Of a stretch of DNA of 64,000 nt, positions 10,352 to 18,861 are shown in pieces. Under the pieces are notes generated by a model. It had not been told where the DNA came from. It searched no databases and saw only the letters and a program-made list of their open reading frames with translations. Where the stretch lies: positions 2,330,033-2,394,032 of the forward strand of contig NZ_CAMPOV010000001.1 in the NCBI RefSeq assembly GCF_946892675.1, in the 5' to 3' direction. The stretch comes from Arthrobacter sp. Marseille-P9274 (GTDB lineage: Bacteria; Actinomycetota; Actinomycetes; Actinomycetales; Micrococcaceae). The position numbers and the translations under genes are program-made. Numbering within the stretch: position 1 is the first letter of the stretch; the number at the start of each line of letters is the position of its first letter.

Positions 10352-12268
10352 TTACTCGACCGTGACGGACTTGGCGAGGTTGCGCGGCTGGTCGACGTCG
10401 TAGCCCTTGGCCGTGGCCAGTTCGCAGGCGAAGATCTGCAGCGGCACGGTGGCCAGCAGCGGCGCGAGCAGGGTCGGCGTCTCCGGGATGTAGAAGACGT
10501 GCTCGGCGTAGGCCTTGACCGCTTCGTCGCCCTCTTCGGCGATCACGATGGTGTTGGCGCCGCGGGCGCGGATCTCCTGGATGTTGGAGACGACCTTGGA
10601 GTGCAGCGAGTGCCGGCCGCGCGGGGACGGCACGACGACGAACACCGGCTGGCCCTCTTCGATCAGCGCGATCGGGCCGTGCTTGAGCTCGCCGGCGGCG
10701 AAGCCCTCGGCGTGGATGTAGGCCAGCTCCTTGAGCTTCAGCGCGCCTTCCATCGCGACCGGGAAGCCGACGTGGCGGCCCAGGAACAGCACCGACTTGG
10801 TCTCGGCCATCTCGCGGGCGAGCTTCTTGATCTGGTCCGCGTTGTCCAGGACGGACTGGATCTTCGCCGGGATCGCGGCCAGGTCGGAGAGGATGTCGCG
10901 GATCTCACCCTGGAACTTGATGCCGCGCAGCTGCGCAAGGTACAGGCCCAGCAGGTAGGCGGCGGTGATCTGCGCCAGGAACGCCTTGGTGGAGGCGACG
11001 GCGATTTCCGGGCCGGCGTGCGTGTAGAGCACGGCGTCGGATTCGCGCGGGATGGTGGAGCCGTTGGTGTTGCAGATCGCCAGCGTCTTGGCGCCCTGCT
11101 CCTTGGCGTAGCGCACGGCCATCAGGGTGTCCATGGTCTCGCCGGACTGCGAGATGGACACGATCAGGGTGTTCGCGTCCACGATCGGATCCCGGTAGCG
11201 GAACTCGTGGCTGAGCTCGACCTCGGTGGGGATCCGGACCCAGTGCTCGATGGCGTACTTGGCCACCTGGCCGGCGTAGGCGGAGGTGCCGCAGGCCAGG
11301 ACGATGATCTTGTTGACGCTCTTCAGCAGCTCCGGGTCGATCCGGATCTCGTCCAGCGTCAGCCGGCCGGAGGCATCGGCGCGGCCCAGCAGCGTGTCGC
11401 CGACGGCGGCGGGCTGGTCGTTGATCTCCTTCTCCATGAAGGAGGGGTAGCCGCCCTTTTCCGCGGCGGCCGCGTCCCAGTTGACCTCGAACTCGGTGCC
11501 CTGCGCCGGGTTGCCGTGGAAGTCGGTGATCTCGAAGCTGTCCGGGGTGATCGTGACGATCTGGTCCTGGCCCAGCTCCACCGCGCGGCGGGTGAAGTCG
11601 ATGAACCCTGACACGTCCGAGCCCAGGAAGTTCTCGTTCTCGCCCAGGCCGACCACCAGCGGCGAGTTGCGGCGGGCGGCGACGACGACGTCCGGTTCCT
11701 CGCGGTGGATGGCCAGCAGGGTGAACGCGCCCTCCAGCTTCTGGCAGGCAAGCTGCATCGCCTTGGCCAGCGACGGCTCGCCCTTGGTCGCCAGCGAGCG
11801 GTAGATGTCGCCCAGCAGCACCGCGGCGACCTCGGTGTCCGTCTCGGAGCGGAAGGTGTGGCCCTTGGCCACTAAGGACGCCTTGATCTCGGCGAAGTTC
11901 TCGATGATGCCGTTGTGGATCACGGCCAGCTGGTCATCGTCGGCCAGGTGCGGGTGCGCGTTCTGGTCCGTCGGCCCGCCGTGCGTGGCCCAGCGGGTGT
12001 GGCCGATGCCGGTCAGCGACTGCGGCAGCGGCCGCTCCTCGAGCTCTTCGATGAGGTTGCTCAGCTTGCCGGACTTCTTGCGGGACTCGATGCCGCCGTC
12101 CGCGATGACCGCCACGCCGGCGGAGTCATAGCCGCGGTATTCCAGGCGGCGCAGCCCCTCCAGCACCACGTCCAGGGCGCCGTGGCTGCCAATACCGGGG
12201 GCCAGATCCGAGCCGCCATCGGCGACCAGAACGTCGCGGCGGCCTACATAACCTACGATTCCACACAT
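10352..12268 (-). CDS. glmS: Glutamine-fructose-6-phosphate aminotransferase (isomerizing)
   Basis: 638-residue enzyme making glucosamine-6-phosphate, the first step toward UDP-GlcNAc. The start is fixed by MCGIVGYVG: after Met removal Cys2 is the glutaminase nucleophile. The glutaminase domain has RRLEYRGYDSAG near 40-51 and GHTRWATHG. Two SIS domains follow, with ACGTSAYAG, SQSGETMDT, and the C-terminal DQPRNLAKSVTVE. Residues about 13-29 form a Gly-rich insertion (VLVADGGSDLAPG) between CGIVGYVG and ALDVVLEGL, absent from shorter homologues. Cooperates with glmM, encoded 4 kb to the right. Confidence 0.97.
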   Translation of the reverse strand: MCGIVGYVGRRDVLVADGGSDLAPGIGSHGALDVVLEGLRRLEYRGYDSAGVAVIADGGIESRKKSGKLSNLIEELEERPLPQSLTGIGHTRWATHGGPTDQNAHPHLADDDQLAVIHNGIIENFAEIKASLVAKGHTFRSETDTEVAAVLLGDIYRSLATKGEPSLAKAMQLACQKLEGAFTLLAIHREEPDVVVAARRNSPLVVGLGENENFLGSDVSGFIDFTRRAVELGQDQIVTITPDSFEITDFHGNPAQGTEFEVNWDAAAAEKGGYPSFMEKEINDQPAAVGDTLLGRADASGRLTLDEIRIDPELLKSVNKIIVLACGTSAYAGQVAKYAIEHWVRIPTEVELSHEFRYRDPIVDANTLIVSISQSGETMDTLMAVRYAKEQGAKTLAICNTNGSTIPRESDAVLYTHAGPEIAVASTKAFLAQITAAYLLGLYLAQLRGIKFQGEIRDILSDLAAIPAKIQSVLDNADQIKKLAREMAETKSVLFLGRHVGFPVAMEGALKLKELAYIHAEGFAAGELKHGPIALIEEGQPVFVVVPSPRGRHSLHSKVVSNIQEIRARGANTIVIAEEGDEAVKAYAEHVFYIPETPTLLAPLLATVPLQIFACELATAKGYDVDQPRNLAKSVTVE

Positions 12269-12380
12269 GGCATCAAGCCTACCTGCTGCCGCCGGCACCC
12301 ACGCCGGAGGCCCGCGTGCACGGGCGCCGCGCGCCGTCGTCGTTTTGGGTAATGCCCCGGCCAGCAGGCACAATTCATAG

Positions 12381-13358
12381 GTGATTGATGACGCACCAAA
12401 GGCAGCGCCGTCGAACGGTGAGAGCAACGTCACACCCTTCGTCGAGCTTGACCGCCAGACCTGGTCGCGCCTCTCGAACGAGATCGAGCAGCCGCTGAAC
12501 CAGGACGACGTCGAACGGCTCCGCGGCCTCGGCGAACAGCTGGACATGAACGAGGTCCGCGAGGTCTACCTGCCGCTGTCCCGGCTGCTCAACCTCTATG
12601 TCGGCGCGGCCGGAGAGCTGCACAAGGCCACCACCACCTTCCTCGGCGAGCAGACCCGGCGCGTGCCCTTCGTCATCGGCGTCGCCGGCTCCGTGGCGGT
12701 CGGCAAGTCCACCACCGCCCGCGTGCTGCGCGAGATGCTGCGCCGCTGGGAGGGCACGCCGAACGTGGAGCTGGTGACCACCGACGGCTTCCTCTACCCG
12801 AATGAAGAACTCCTCCGCCGCGGCCTGATGGACCGCAAGGGCTTCCCCGAGTCCTACAACCGCCGCGCGCTGCTCCGTTTCGTCAGCGAGGTCAAGTCCG
12901 GCGCCGAGGAGGTCCGCGCCCCGTACTACTCGCACCTGACCTACAACATCGTGCCGGGCAGGGAGATCGTGGTCCGCCGGCCGGACGTGCTGATCGTCGA
13001 GGGCCTGAACGTGCTGCAGCCGGCGCGCCCGCGCGCGGACGGCCGGTCCGGCCTGGCCCTGAGCGACTTCTTCGACTTCTCCATTTATGTTGACGCGAAG
13101 ACCTCCTTCATCGAAGAGTGGTATGTGACGCGTTTCCAGAAACTGCGCAGCGGCGCGTTCGCCGATCCCGAGTCCTACTTCCACCGCTACGCCTCCCTCA
13201 CGGACGAGGAGGCGCGCGAGACCGCGCTGGGCATCTGGCACCGGATCAACGAGCCGAACCTCGAGCAGAACGTGCTGCCCACCCGCGGGCGTGCACAGCT
13301 GGTCCTCACCAAGGACGCGGACCATTCGGTCCGCCGGATGCTGCTGCGGAAGACCTGA
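12381..13358 (+). CDS. coaA: Pantothenate kinase CoaA, type I
   Basis: 325-residue kinase phosphorylating pantothenate, the first committed step to CoA. The P-loop [12 protein letters not shown] sits near 94-105. Typical type I motifs follow: [31 protein letters not shown] and [12 protein letters not shown]. The GTG at 12381 is the start that avoids overlap with the divergent glmS promoter region. Divergent from glmS across 112 bp. Only one base separates its stop from the start of the following lipoprotein carboxypeptidase. Confidence 0.96.
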   Translation: MIDDAPKAAPSNGESNVTPFVELDRQTWSRLSNEIEQPLNQDDVERLRGLGEQLDMNEVREVYLPLSRLLNLYVGAAGELHKATTTFLGEQTRRVPFVIGVAGSVAVGKSTTARVLREMLRRWEGTPNVELVTTDGFLYPNEELLRRGLMDRKGFPESYNRRALLRFVSEVKSGAEEVRAPYYSHLTYNIVPGREIVVRRPDVLIVEGLNVLQPARPRADGRSGLALSDFFDFSIYVDAKTSFIEEWYVTRFQKLRSGAFADPESYFHRYASLTDEEARETALGIWHRINEPNLEQNVLPTRGRAQLVLTKDADHSVRRMLLRKT

Positions 13359-13359
13359 G

Positions 13360-14223
13360 ATGAATGCCGCCAAGCCCGTTGTCCTCGCCGCCGCCCTGCT
13401 CGGGCTGGCCGGCCTGATGGCGGGCTGCGCGCCCGCCGGGCCGCCCTCCCCCGGTGGAAGTACGACGGCGGCGTCCCCCGGCGGTGCGTCCGCGTCGCCT
13501 TCGGCCTCTGCCGGCGGTTCCCCCTCGCAGGGAGCCGGGACTGAAACGTCCAGCCCGGAGCCGGCGGAGACCACTGCGTCTGCAACGCCGAAGGGGCCGG
13601 AAACCGAAGAACCCCCGGCCCAGGGCGGGCACGACGACCCGGCGCGCATCGACGTCGTCGTTAATAAGCAGCGCCCGCTCCAGCCGCTGGACTACTTCCC
13701 CGCTGACCTGGCCACCCCCGCGCTCACCCCGGGCCCGGGCGGGGACGGCACGCAGCTGCGCGCCGCCACGGCCGACGCCGCCGAGCAGATGTTCGCCGCC
13801 GCGGCCGCCGACGGCGCCTCGATGACCGTGCTCAGCGGCTTCCGCTCCTACGAAACCCAGATCTCGACCTACCAGCACTGGGTCGACGTGAACGGGAGGG
13901 CCGGCGCGGACCGCGTCTCGGCCCGGCCCGGCTTCTCGGAGCACCAGACCGGCCTGTCCCTGGACATCGGCGACGCCTCCGGCTCATGCCGGCTCGAGGC
14001 CTGCTTCGCCGATACCCCGGCCGGCAGCTGGGCGGCGCAGAACGCACACCGCTTCGGCTTCGTGGTCCGCTACCAGCCCGGCCAGGAGTCCGTCACCGGC
14101 TACTCCCCCGAGCCGTGGCACCTGCGCTACGTCGGGACCAGGGACGCCGGCGCCATGTTCAGCAGCGGCACGAAGGCGCTGGAAACCTACTACGGCCTGC
14201 CCGCCGCGCCGGATTATCGCTGA
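13360..14223 (+). CDS. VanY-like D-Ala-D-Ala carboxypeptidase lipoprotein
   Basis: 287-residue secreted lipoprotein. The signal peptide ends in the lipobox LMAGC near residues 16-20, followed by a roughly 70-residue Ser/Thr/Pro/Gly linker, as in surface-tethered actinobacterial enzymes. The VanY/M15B peptidase domain shows GFRSYETQ, the zinc-binding GFSEHQTGLSLDIG (His and Asp ligands) and EPWHLRYVG (third ligand). It should trim D-Ala from peptidoglycan stems. It starts immediately after coaA and is probably cotranscribed; the coaA reading frame covers its start region. Confidence 0.9.
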   Translation: MNAAKPVVLAAALLGLAGLMAGCAPAGPPSPGGSTTAASPGGASASPSASAGGSPSQGAGTETSSPEPAETTASATPKGPETEEPPAQGGHDDPARIDVVVNKQRPLQPLDYFPADLATPALTPGPGGDGTQLRAATADAAEQMFAAAAADGASMTVLSGFRSYETQISTYQHWVDVNGRAGADRVSARPGFSEHQTGLSLDIGDASGSCRLEACFADTPAGSWAAQNAHRFGFVVRYQPGQESVTGYSPEPWHLRYVGTRDAGAMFSSGTKALETYYGLPAAPDYR

Positions 14224-14288
14224 GCTGTTCACCGCTTGTTCGCCGCGGCTCCGGCCACCCGGAAAGCGGCGCGTGTAGATTTAGCGCC

Positions 14289-14681
14289 ATGCTCAAGGGA
14301 TTCAGAGATTTCGTCATGAAGGGCAACGTCATCGACCTTGCCACGGCCGTTATCATCGGCACGGCCTTCAGTGCCGTCGTCAATGCTCTCGTGACGAACG
14401 TCCTGATGCCGTTTATCGCCGGCCTGGTCGGCTCCCCCAACTTCGACGACTTCGCGGTCTGGAACTTCAACGGCAACCTCGTCCAGTTCGGCGTCCTGTT
14501 GACAGCCATCGTCAACTTCCTGCTCATTGCCGCCTCCGTCTACTTCGTCATCATCGTCCCCATGAACCACATCATCGAACGCCGCAACCGCGTGCTGGGC
14601 ATCACCCCGGGACAGGAGGCAGTGGATCCGCAGATCGCGCTGCTGACCGAAATCCGCGATTCCCTGCGCACGCACCAGTAG
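14289..14681 (+). CDS. mscL: Large-conductance mechanosensitive channel MscL
   Basis: 130-residue membrane protein opening under hypo-osmotic shock. Hallmarks are the N-terminal amphipathic LKGFRDFVMKGNVIDLA, pore-lining helix TM1 (about 12-40) with AVIIGTAFSAVV, a periplasmic loop, and TM2 (about 65-95). A charged C-terminal helix follows. The ATG at 14289 matches the family start. It follows the carboxypeptidase gene by 65 bp and is closed by a strong terminator. Confidence 0.96.
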   Translation: MLKGFRDFVMKGNVIDLATAVIIGTAFSAVVNALVTNVLMPFIAGLVGSPNFDDFAVWNFNGNLVQFGVLLTAIVNFLLIAASVYFVIIVPMNHIIERRNRVLGITPGQEAVDPQIALLTEIRDSLRTHQ

Positions 14682-14703
14682 CCCCGGCGCCCGACCCGCT
14701 CAA

Positions 14704-14744
14704 CGCCAGGAGGCCCTCCCGAACTTCGGGAGGGCCTTCTGGCG
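14704..14744 (+). terminator. Rho-independent-type terminator after mscL
   Basis: CGCCAG at 14704-14709 and the complementary CTGGCG at 14739-14744 flank a nearly perfect inner stem, GGCCCTCCCGAA against TTCGGGAGGGCC, with one unpaired loop base at 14724. It lies 22 bp after the mscL stop. The following T-tract is weak (ATTTAAG). Confidence 0.8.
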
Positions 14745-15042
14745 ATTTAAGCCGCAGATGGTTTGAGGGCCGGGCTAGACGTCCCGCTCCCGGCGCGGCG
14801 TGCCGCCGGTTGGTGTGCCTGCGGCGGGCGCCCCCGGCCCCGGTGGCCCCTGTCTCGGCGGCATCCGTCGCGGCGGCGTATGCCTGCTCCTTCGAATGTC
14901 CCACCGGGCGCCCGCCGGCACCACAAAAGGGCCCGATTCTGTGCTGTCTGCACCTGTCCGCCCCAGCGCCCCGCGCGTAAAATGGGCGGCAGCACCAGGG
15001 GCCCGCCTCGGTGACTCCTGGTCCAATCCGGACGGAGACACC
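14745..15042. other. Intergenic region upstream of beta-propeller gene
   Basis: About 300 bp between the mscL terminator and the next gene. Several overlapping ORFs exist on both strands but none shows a domain or ribosome binding site. It presumably holds the promoter of the secreted protein; no convincing -35/-10 pair is visible. Confidence 0.4.
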
Positions 15043-16023
15043 GTGCAACCCCAACCAGCAACTCGTTCCGCATTGCGCCCGCGCCTCGGCCGTACCGCCG
15101 CAGGTCTGCTGGGTGCAGCCGCGCTCCTCGCGTCAGCCGGTTCCGCGCCGGCCTTATCCAATAACGACGGCAACCGCTCCGAGACCATCGAGCTCCCCGG
15201 CGCATCCTCGGCCGAGGGGATCACCGCTGAAGACGACGGCACGTTCTACGCCGGTGACCTGTTCAAAGGCGACATCTACCTCGGCGACCTGGCTCTCGGC
15301 ACCGCCGAGCAGTTCATCGACGCCCCCTCGGGCAGGATGGCGGTCGGCATGGACCTCGACACCCGCAGCGGCATCCTCGCCGTGGCCGGAGGCACCGCCG
15401 GCGACGCCTACTTCTACGACGTCGACGACGGCGACACGGTCGCGACCATGGCCCTCACCAAGGACGCCAACGCCTTCATCAACGACGTCATCTTCTCCGG
15501 CGGCGGCGCCTGGTTCACCAACTCGGTCAAGGGCGAGCTGTACTTCGTCCCGGTTGACCGCGACGGCGGCATCGGGGACGTCGAAACGCTCGACCTGAGC
15601 GGGCCGGCCGGCGACGTCACCGGCGACTTCAACCTCAACGGCATCGCCGCGACCGACGACGATGACACCCTGATCGTCGCCCACACCGCCCGCAAGGCGG
15701 TCTACACCGTGGACACCGACGACGGCGAAAGCCAGGTCATTGCGGACGTCAACGTTCCCTACGTTGACGGCATCGAGCTCGACGGCCGGAATCTCTGGAC
15801 CGTGCAGAACTTCGACAATAAGATCGCCCGCTGGCGGCTCGACTCAGACCTCGAGAGCGGCGAGCTGCGGGACACCATCACCGACAAGGCCTTCCAGGTC
15901 CCCACCACGGCGGCCGGCGTCGGCGACCAGCTGCTGGCCGTCAACGCCAAGTTCGACACCGGCCTGCCGCCCAAGGCCAAGAAGTTCGAAGTCGTCGTCG
16001 TCGACGCCTTCGGCAACGACTGA
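15043..16023 (+). CDS. Secreted SMP-30/gluconolactonase-like beta-propeller protein
   Basis: 326-residue exported protein. The GTG start follows CGGAGA at 15033-15038. A Sec signal peptide with basic residues (RPRLGR), an Ala/Leu core and a likely cleavage after SAPA (near 38) precedes the mature chain. The rest is built of repeating strand-turn units rich in Asp-Asp-Gly (e.g. DVDDGDTVATMAL, DLDTRSGILAVAGG, VDGIELDGRNLW), the pattern of a six-bladed SMP-30/gluconolactonase or NHL-like propeller. Substrate and catalytic role are unknown. The upstream extension in the same frame has no RBS and is not used. Confidence 0.75.
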   Translation: MQPQPATRSALRPRLGRTAAGLLGAAALLASAGSAPALSNNDGNRSETIELPGASSAEGITAEDDGTFYAGDLFKGDIYLGDLALGTAEQFIDAPSGRMAVGMDLDTRSGILAVAGGTAGDAYFYDVDDGDTVATMALTKDANAFINDVIFSGGGAWFTNSVKGELYFVPVDRDGGIGDVETLDLSGPAGDVTGDFNLNGIAATDDDDTLIVAHTARKAVYTVDTDDGESQVIADVNVPYVDGIELDGRNLWTVQNFDNKIARWRLDSDLESGELRDTITDKAFQVPTTAAGVGDQLLAVNAKFDTGLPPKAKKFEVVVVDAFGND

Positions 16024-16036
16024 CACCCGGATGTGG

Positions 16037-16067
16037 CGCAGCCCGGGCCGTCATGGCCCGGGCTGCG
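16037..16067. terminator. Bidirectional terminator between propeller gene and glmM
   Basis: Perfect 13-bp stem CGCAGCCCGGGCC (16037-16049) and its complement at 16055-16067 around a GTCAT loop. It lies between convergent genes and can serve both. Confidence 0.78.
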
Positions 16068-16091
16068 TTCATACTGTTACTGCGTCGGCAG

Positions 16092-17471
16092 TCAGCTGGC
16101 CGCCGGTTCGGCGGCCTGAGCCGGCTTGAGGGCGAGGTGCTGCTTGACCGCGTCCGCGAGGCGTTCGGCGGTGGCCTTGGCGGTGTCCATGTCGGCGGCT
16201 TCGACCATCACGCGGACCACGGGCTCGGTGCCGGAGGGGCGAAGCAGCACGCGTCCGGTCTCGCCAAGCTCGCGGGAGGCCTCCTCGACGGCCAGCTGCA
16301 GGTCGACGTTGGTCTTCACCGCGGCCTTGTCGACGCCCTTGACGTTGATCAGCACCTGCGGCAGCCGGGTCATCGCCTGGGCCAGGGCCGAGAGCGGCCG
16401 GCCGGTCTTGGCGATCTGCGCCGCCAGCTGCAGGCCGGTCAGGACGCCGTCGCCGGTGGTGGCGTGGTCGGAGAAGATCACGTGACCGGACTGTTCCCCG
16501 CCGAGCGAGTAGCCGTGGGCGCGCATGCTCTCGAGCACGTAGCGGTCCCCGACCGCGGTCTCTTCGATCCGGATCCCGGCCTCGCGCAGCGCGAGCTTCA
16601 TGCCCAGGTTGCTCATCACGGTCGCGACGAGCACGTTGTCCTTGAGCTTGCCCGCGTCCTTCAGGGCCAGGGCGAGGATGGTCATGATCTGGTCGCCGTC
16701 GACCACGGTGCCCTGCTCGTCCACCGCCAGGCAGCGGTCGGCGTCGCCGTCGTGCGCGATGCCGAGGTTCGCGCCGTGCTTGACCACGGCCTCCTGCAGC
16801 TTCTCCAGGTGGGTCGAGCCCACGCCGTCGTTGATGTTCAGCCCGTCCGGCTCCGCGCCGATCACGATGACCTGCGCGCCGGCGTCCGCGAACACCTGGG
16901 GCGAGCAACCGCTGGCGGCACCGTGGGCGCAGTCCAGCACGATCTTCAGCCCGTCCAGGCGGGCCGGCAGGGTCTGCAGCAGGTGCACGATGTAGCGGTC
17001 CTCGGCGTCCGAGAAACGCTGGATCCGGCCGACCTCGGCACCGGTCGGGCGGCGTCGCTCGGCCTTCATCTCGGCCTCGATCGCGTCCTCGACCTCGTCC
17101 GGCAGCTTGTGGCCGCCGCGCGCGAAGAACTTGATTCCGTTATCCGGCGCCGGATTGTGCGAGGCGGAGATCATCACGCCGAAGTCCGCGCCCAGGTCCG
17201 CGACGAGATAGGCCGCTGCAGGCGTCGGCAACACCCCGGCGTCGAACACGTCCACACCGGCACTGGCCAGGCCGGCCGAGACCGCCGCGCTGATGAACTC
17301 GCCGCTGGCCCGCGGGTCCCGCGCCACCACGGCGACCGGCCGCTTGCCCTCGGGAACCTGCTCGTGGCCCAACACCACGGCAGCAGCCTGGGAAACCTCC
17401 ATGGACAGCTCGGCGGTAATCAAACCATTGGCCAAACCGCGGACACCATCGGTACCAAATAATCTAGACAT
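16092..17471 (-). CDS. glmM: Phosphoglucosamine mutase GlmM
   Basis: 459-residue mutase converting glucosamine-6-phosphate to glucosamine-1-phosphate for UDP-GlcNAc and peptidoglycan. [12 protein letters not shown] marks the start. The active-site serine loop reads [15 protein letters not shown] near residue 105. The metal loop DGDADRC and the C-terminal phosphate loop [14 protein letters not shown] are intact. It works directly after GlmS. In most relatives it is next to rpsI; here about 3.3 kb of accessory DNA separates the two. Confidence 0.97.
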   Translation of the reverse strand: MSRLFGTDGVRGLANGLITAELSMEVSQAAAVVLGHEQVPEGKRPVAVVARDPRASGEFISAAVSAGLASAGVDVFDAGVLPTPAAAYLVADLGADFGVMISASHNPAPDNGIKFFARGGHKLPDEVEDAIEAEMKAERRRPTGAEVGRIQRFSDAEDRYIVHLLQTLPARLDGLKIVLDCAHGAASGCSPQVFADAGAQVIVIGAEPDGLNINDGVGSTHLEKLQEAVVKHGANLGIAHDGDADRCLAVDEQGTVVDGDQIMTILALALKDAGKLKDNVLVATVMSNLGMKLALREAGIRIEETAVGDRYVLESMRAHGYSLGGEQSGHVIFSDHATTGDGVLTGLQLAAQIAKTGRPLSALAQAMTRLPQVLINVKGVDKAAVKTNVDLQLAVEEASRELGETGRVLLRPSGTEPVVRVMVEAADMDTAKATAERLADAVKQHLALKPAQAAEPAAS

Positions 17472-17800
17472 CGCTAGCCATTTTACGGGAGCACGGGGCC
17501 GGAAACTGACATGTCCCCGACCGCCGCGGCGTTTGCACGCTCCAATCCCCGCCAGCACTGGACAGTGGTTTGCTACACACAAGGACGCCGCTGCCGTGTG
17601 ATCTGGGCTCGAGCTTTACGCTCTGGGGCAGGCGCACGTGGCACGGCGTTGCCCCTTATCGGTGGTGTGCTATTACTGATCCTATGCAGATGGGGCCGTG
17701 ACGGCCGAAACGGCAACGCTGGCGACCCCAGCCCGAAATTGTACGAGCCGCGTTCTGGTTGGCCACAAGCGCCGTTACTCGGCGACTTCCTTCGGCCGCT
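17472..17800. other. Gene-free stretch upstream of glmM
   Basis: No supported gene on either strand. It should hold the glmM promoter on the minus strand and the downstream end of the accessory cassette. Open frames here on the plus strand have no RBS or domain. Confidence 0.4.
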
Positions 17801-18022
17801 TCACGTCTTTGAGCTGGCGCCGTGCTCGTTGACCCAGTCGTCCCAACCGTTGCTCTCGCCACCGATAATCGTGGACGACGCACCGGATGGGGTTGCGAAG
17901 GTGTGGTTCTTTGCGAACCTCAGCTTCCCGTCGGATCCCGTTCCCCGCGCCACTTCTTTGGGCGCTTTGTCAGTACGCTTAGTGGTGGCCGCCGTGGTGC
18001 TACTTGGTTCCTGCTTGCTTCT
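17801..18022 (-). pseudogene. DUF4357-domain C-terminal module, out of frame with upstream gene
   Basis: A 73-codon open stretch without an ATG. After a Thr/Lys/Ala-rich linker it encodes GKLRFAKNHTFATPSGASS followed by TIIGGESNGWDDWVNEHG, which matches the DUF4357 pattern (aromatic strand, PSaAA helix, GxxxNGWxxW). It lies one frame off the end of the 66-residue ORF: skipping one base at the TAG (18000-18002) would fuse the coiled-coil protein to this domain through a natural-looking linker. A GTG at 17953 could start a 50-residue version but has no proper RBS. A single-base indel, a sequencing error or a programmed +1 shift are all possible. Confidence 0.6.
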
Positions 18023-18200
18023 TTAGCTCCACGATCTCGGCGGCCAGCTTTCCGATGACGTCGTGGTATTGGTCATACTTGGTATCTATTCCTAGGTCGC
18101 TGAGCGCGGCTTCTCGGCGCTGGCTATCTCGGAGAGTCTCTGCAACTCCGCTCAGGAATGCTCTCGCCATTGACTTCATCTTGTCGCGCGGATCGCCCAT
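18000..18200 (-). CDS. 66-residue protein, possibly truncated N-part of a DUF4357 protein
   Basis: Small protein, not recognised as any family. It is highly charged and predicted helical; residues about 45-62 (VIGKLAAEIVELKKQAG) look like a short coiled coil. ATG at 18200 is preceded by AGAAGAGAA, an acceptable RBS. It ends in TAG directly before a DUF4357-like segment in the +1 frame, so it may be the remaining half of a two-part protein. Third gene of an apparent operon after the HIRAN gene and the membrane protein, 58 bp after the latter. Base composition is more AT-rich than the flanking core genes. Confidence 0.6.
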   Translation of the reverse strand: MGDPRDKMKSMARAFLSGVAETLRDSQRREAALSDLGIDTKYDQYHDVIGKLAAEIVELKKQAGTK

Positions 18201-18258
18201 TCGTTCTCTTCTTTCGTGCTTTTGGCTCCGTTACCCACTGGGACCTGTGCATAAGTGA

Positions 18259-18846
18259 TCAGCCTGCTGAACGAGCTGGGGCCCTTTCAGCCGAGTCCTG
18301 CGGTTGCGTGCCCTCCAGGTACCGCTGCATGCGCCAATGTTGGTAGAAGTAGTTGATCGACCACTTTGGTGCGGATACGGCATCGAGGAGAATTGACACT
18401 GGCTTTGCCCCTTGTCTGCCAACCATCCAGTGAGGAGCGTCGAAATCGCACGCACCGTGGATATAGCCGGCCGTCGAGGCGATCATCCTCTTCGTAGTGC
18501 GTGTCAATCGATGTTCGAGCACGACGGCCGAAAACTGGATGGCATCTGCAGCCACGACCAACTTCGCGCGCGCTGCTGCCGCTCGCTCGTGCAGCTGCGA
18601 ACTGGCCTTGTCCTGCTCGGAAAGCCGCATCTGGTTGCAGGCCGCTGTCATAGATTGCAGTGTGCGTACCAGTTGAAGGTGATCGTTCGCGCGCATCTTG
18701 AACAGTTCGTTGCGTACCTCTAATCGCGGCCTTACCCACCAATCGAAAAGCAGCGTGACGACGACCGTGATTATGACGGTGAGTATCAGGCTTTCTAGAT
18801 CCGGGCCGCTGGTGCCGCCGTCTTGTGTCGCTTGCGTGAAGAGCAT
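18259..18846 (-). CDS. Membrane-anchored helical protein of unknown function
   Basis: 195-residue protein. A short N-terminal segment is followed by one strong transmembrane helix at about 18-37 (SLILTVIITVVVTLLFDWWV) and a Lys/Arg-rich junction (RPRLEVRNE), predicting a cytoplasmic C-terminal domain. That domain is largely helical with coiled-coil character around 55-110 and a Cys/Trp-containing tail. No known domain recognised. The ATG at 18846 and a TTG at 18849 are both possible; GAGGA lies about 12 bases upstream of the ATG, immediately after the stop of the HIRAN gene. Tight spacing with the HIRAN gene suggests a functional pair. Confidence 0.7.
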   Translation of the reverse strand: MLFTQATQDGGTSGPDLESLILTVIITVVVTLLFDWWVRPRLEVRNELFKMRANDHLQLVRTLQSMTAACNQMRLSEQDKASSQLHERAAAARAKLVVAADAIQFSAVVLEHRLTRTTKRMIASTAGYIHGACDFDAPHWMVGRQGAKPVSILLDAVSAPKWSINYFYQHWRMQRYLEGTQPQDSAERAPARSAG

Positions 18847-18861
18847 CAAACCAACCCGTCC

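Noticed and set aside
14747-15242. Minus-strand frames between mscL and the propeller gene
   Set aside because: Arg/Ala/Gly-rich, overlapping each other, no RBS, and partly antisense to the signal peptide of the propeller gene.
18000-18022. Classical programmed -1 frameshift to read the DUF4357 module
   Set aside because: The needed shift is +1 and no X-XXY-YYZ slippery heptamer is present; a +1 event or an indel is left open.
17511-18026. 171-codon plus-strand frame upstream of the cassette
   Set aside because: No RBS or domain, and it runs antisense to the DUF4357-like segment, whose pattern is recognisable.
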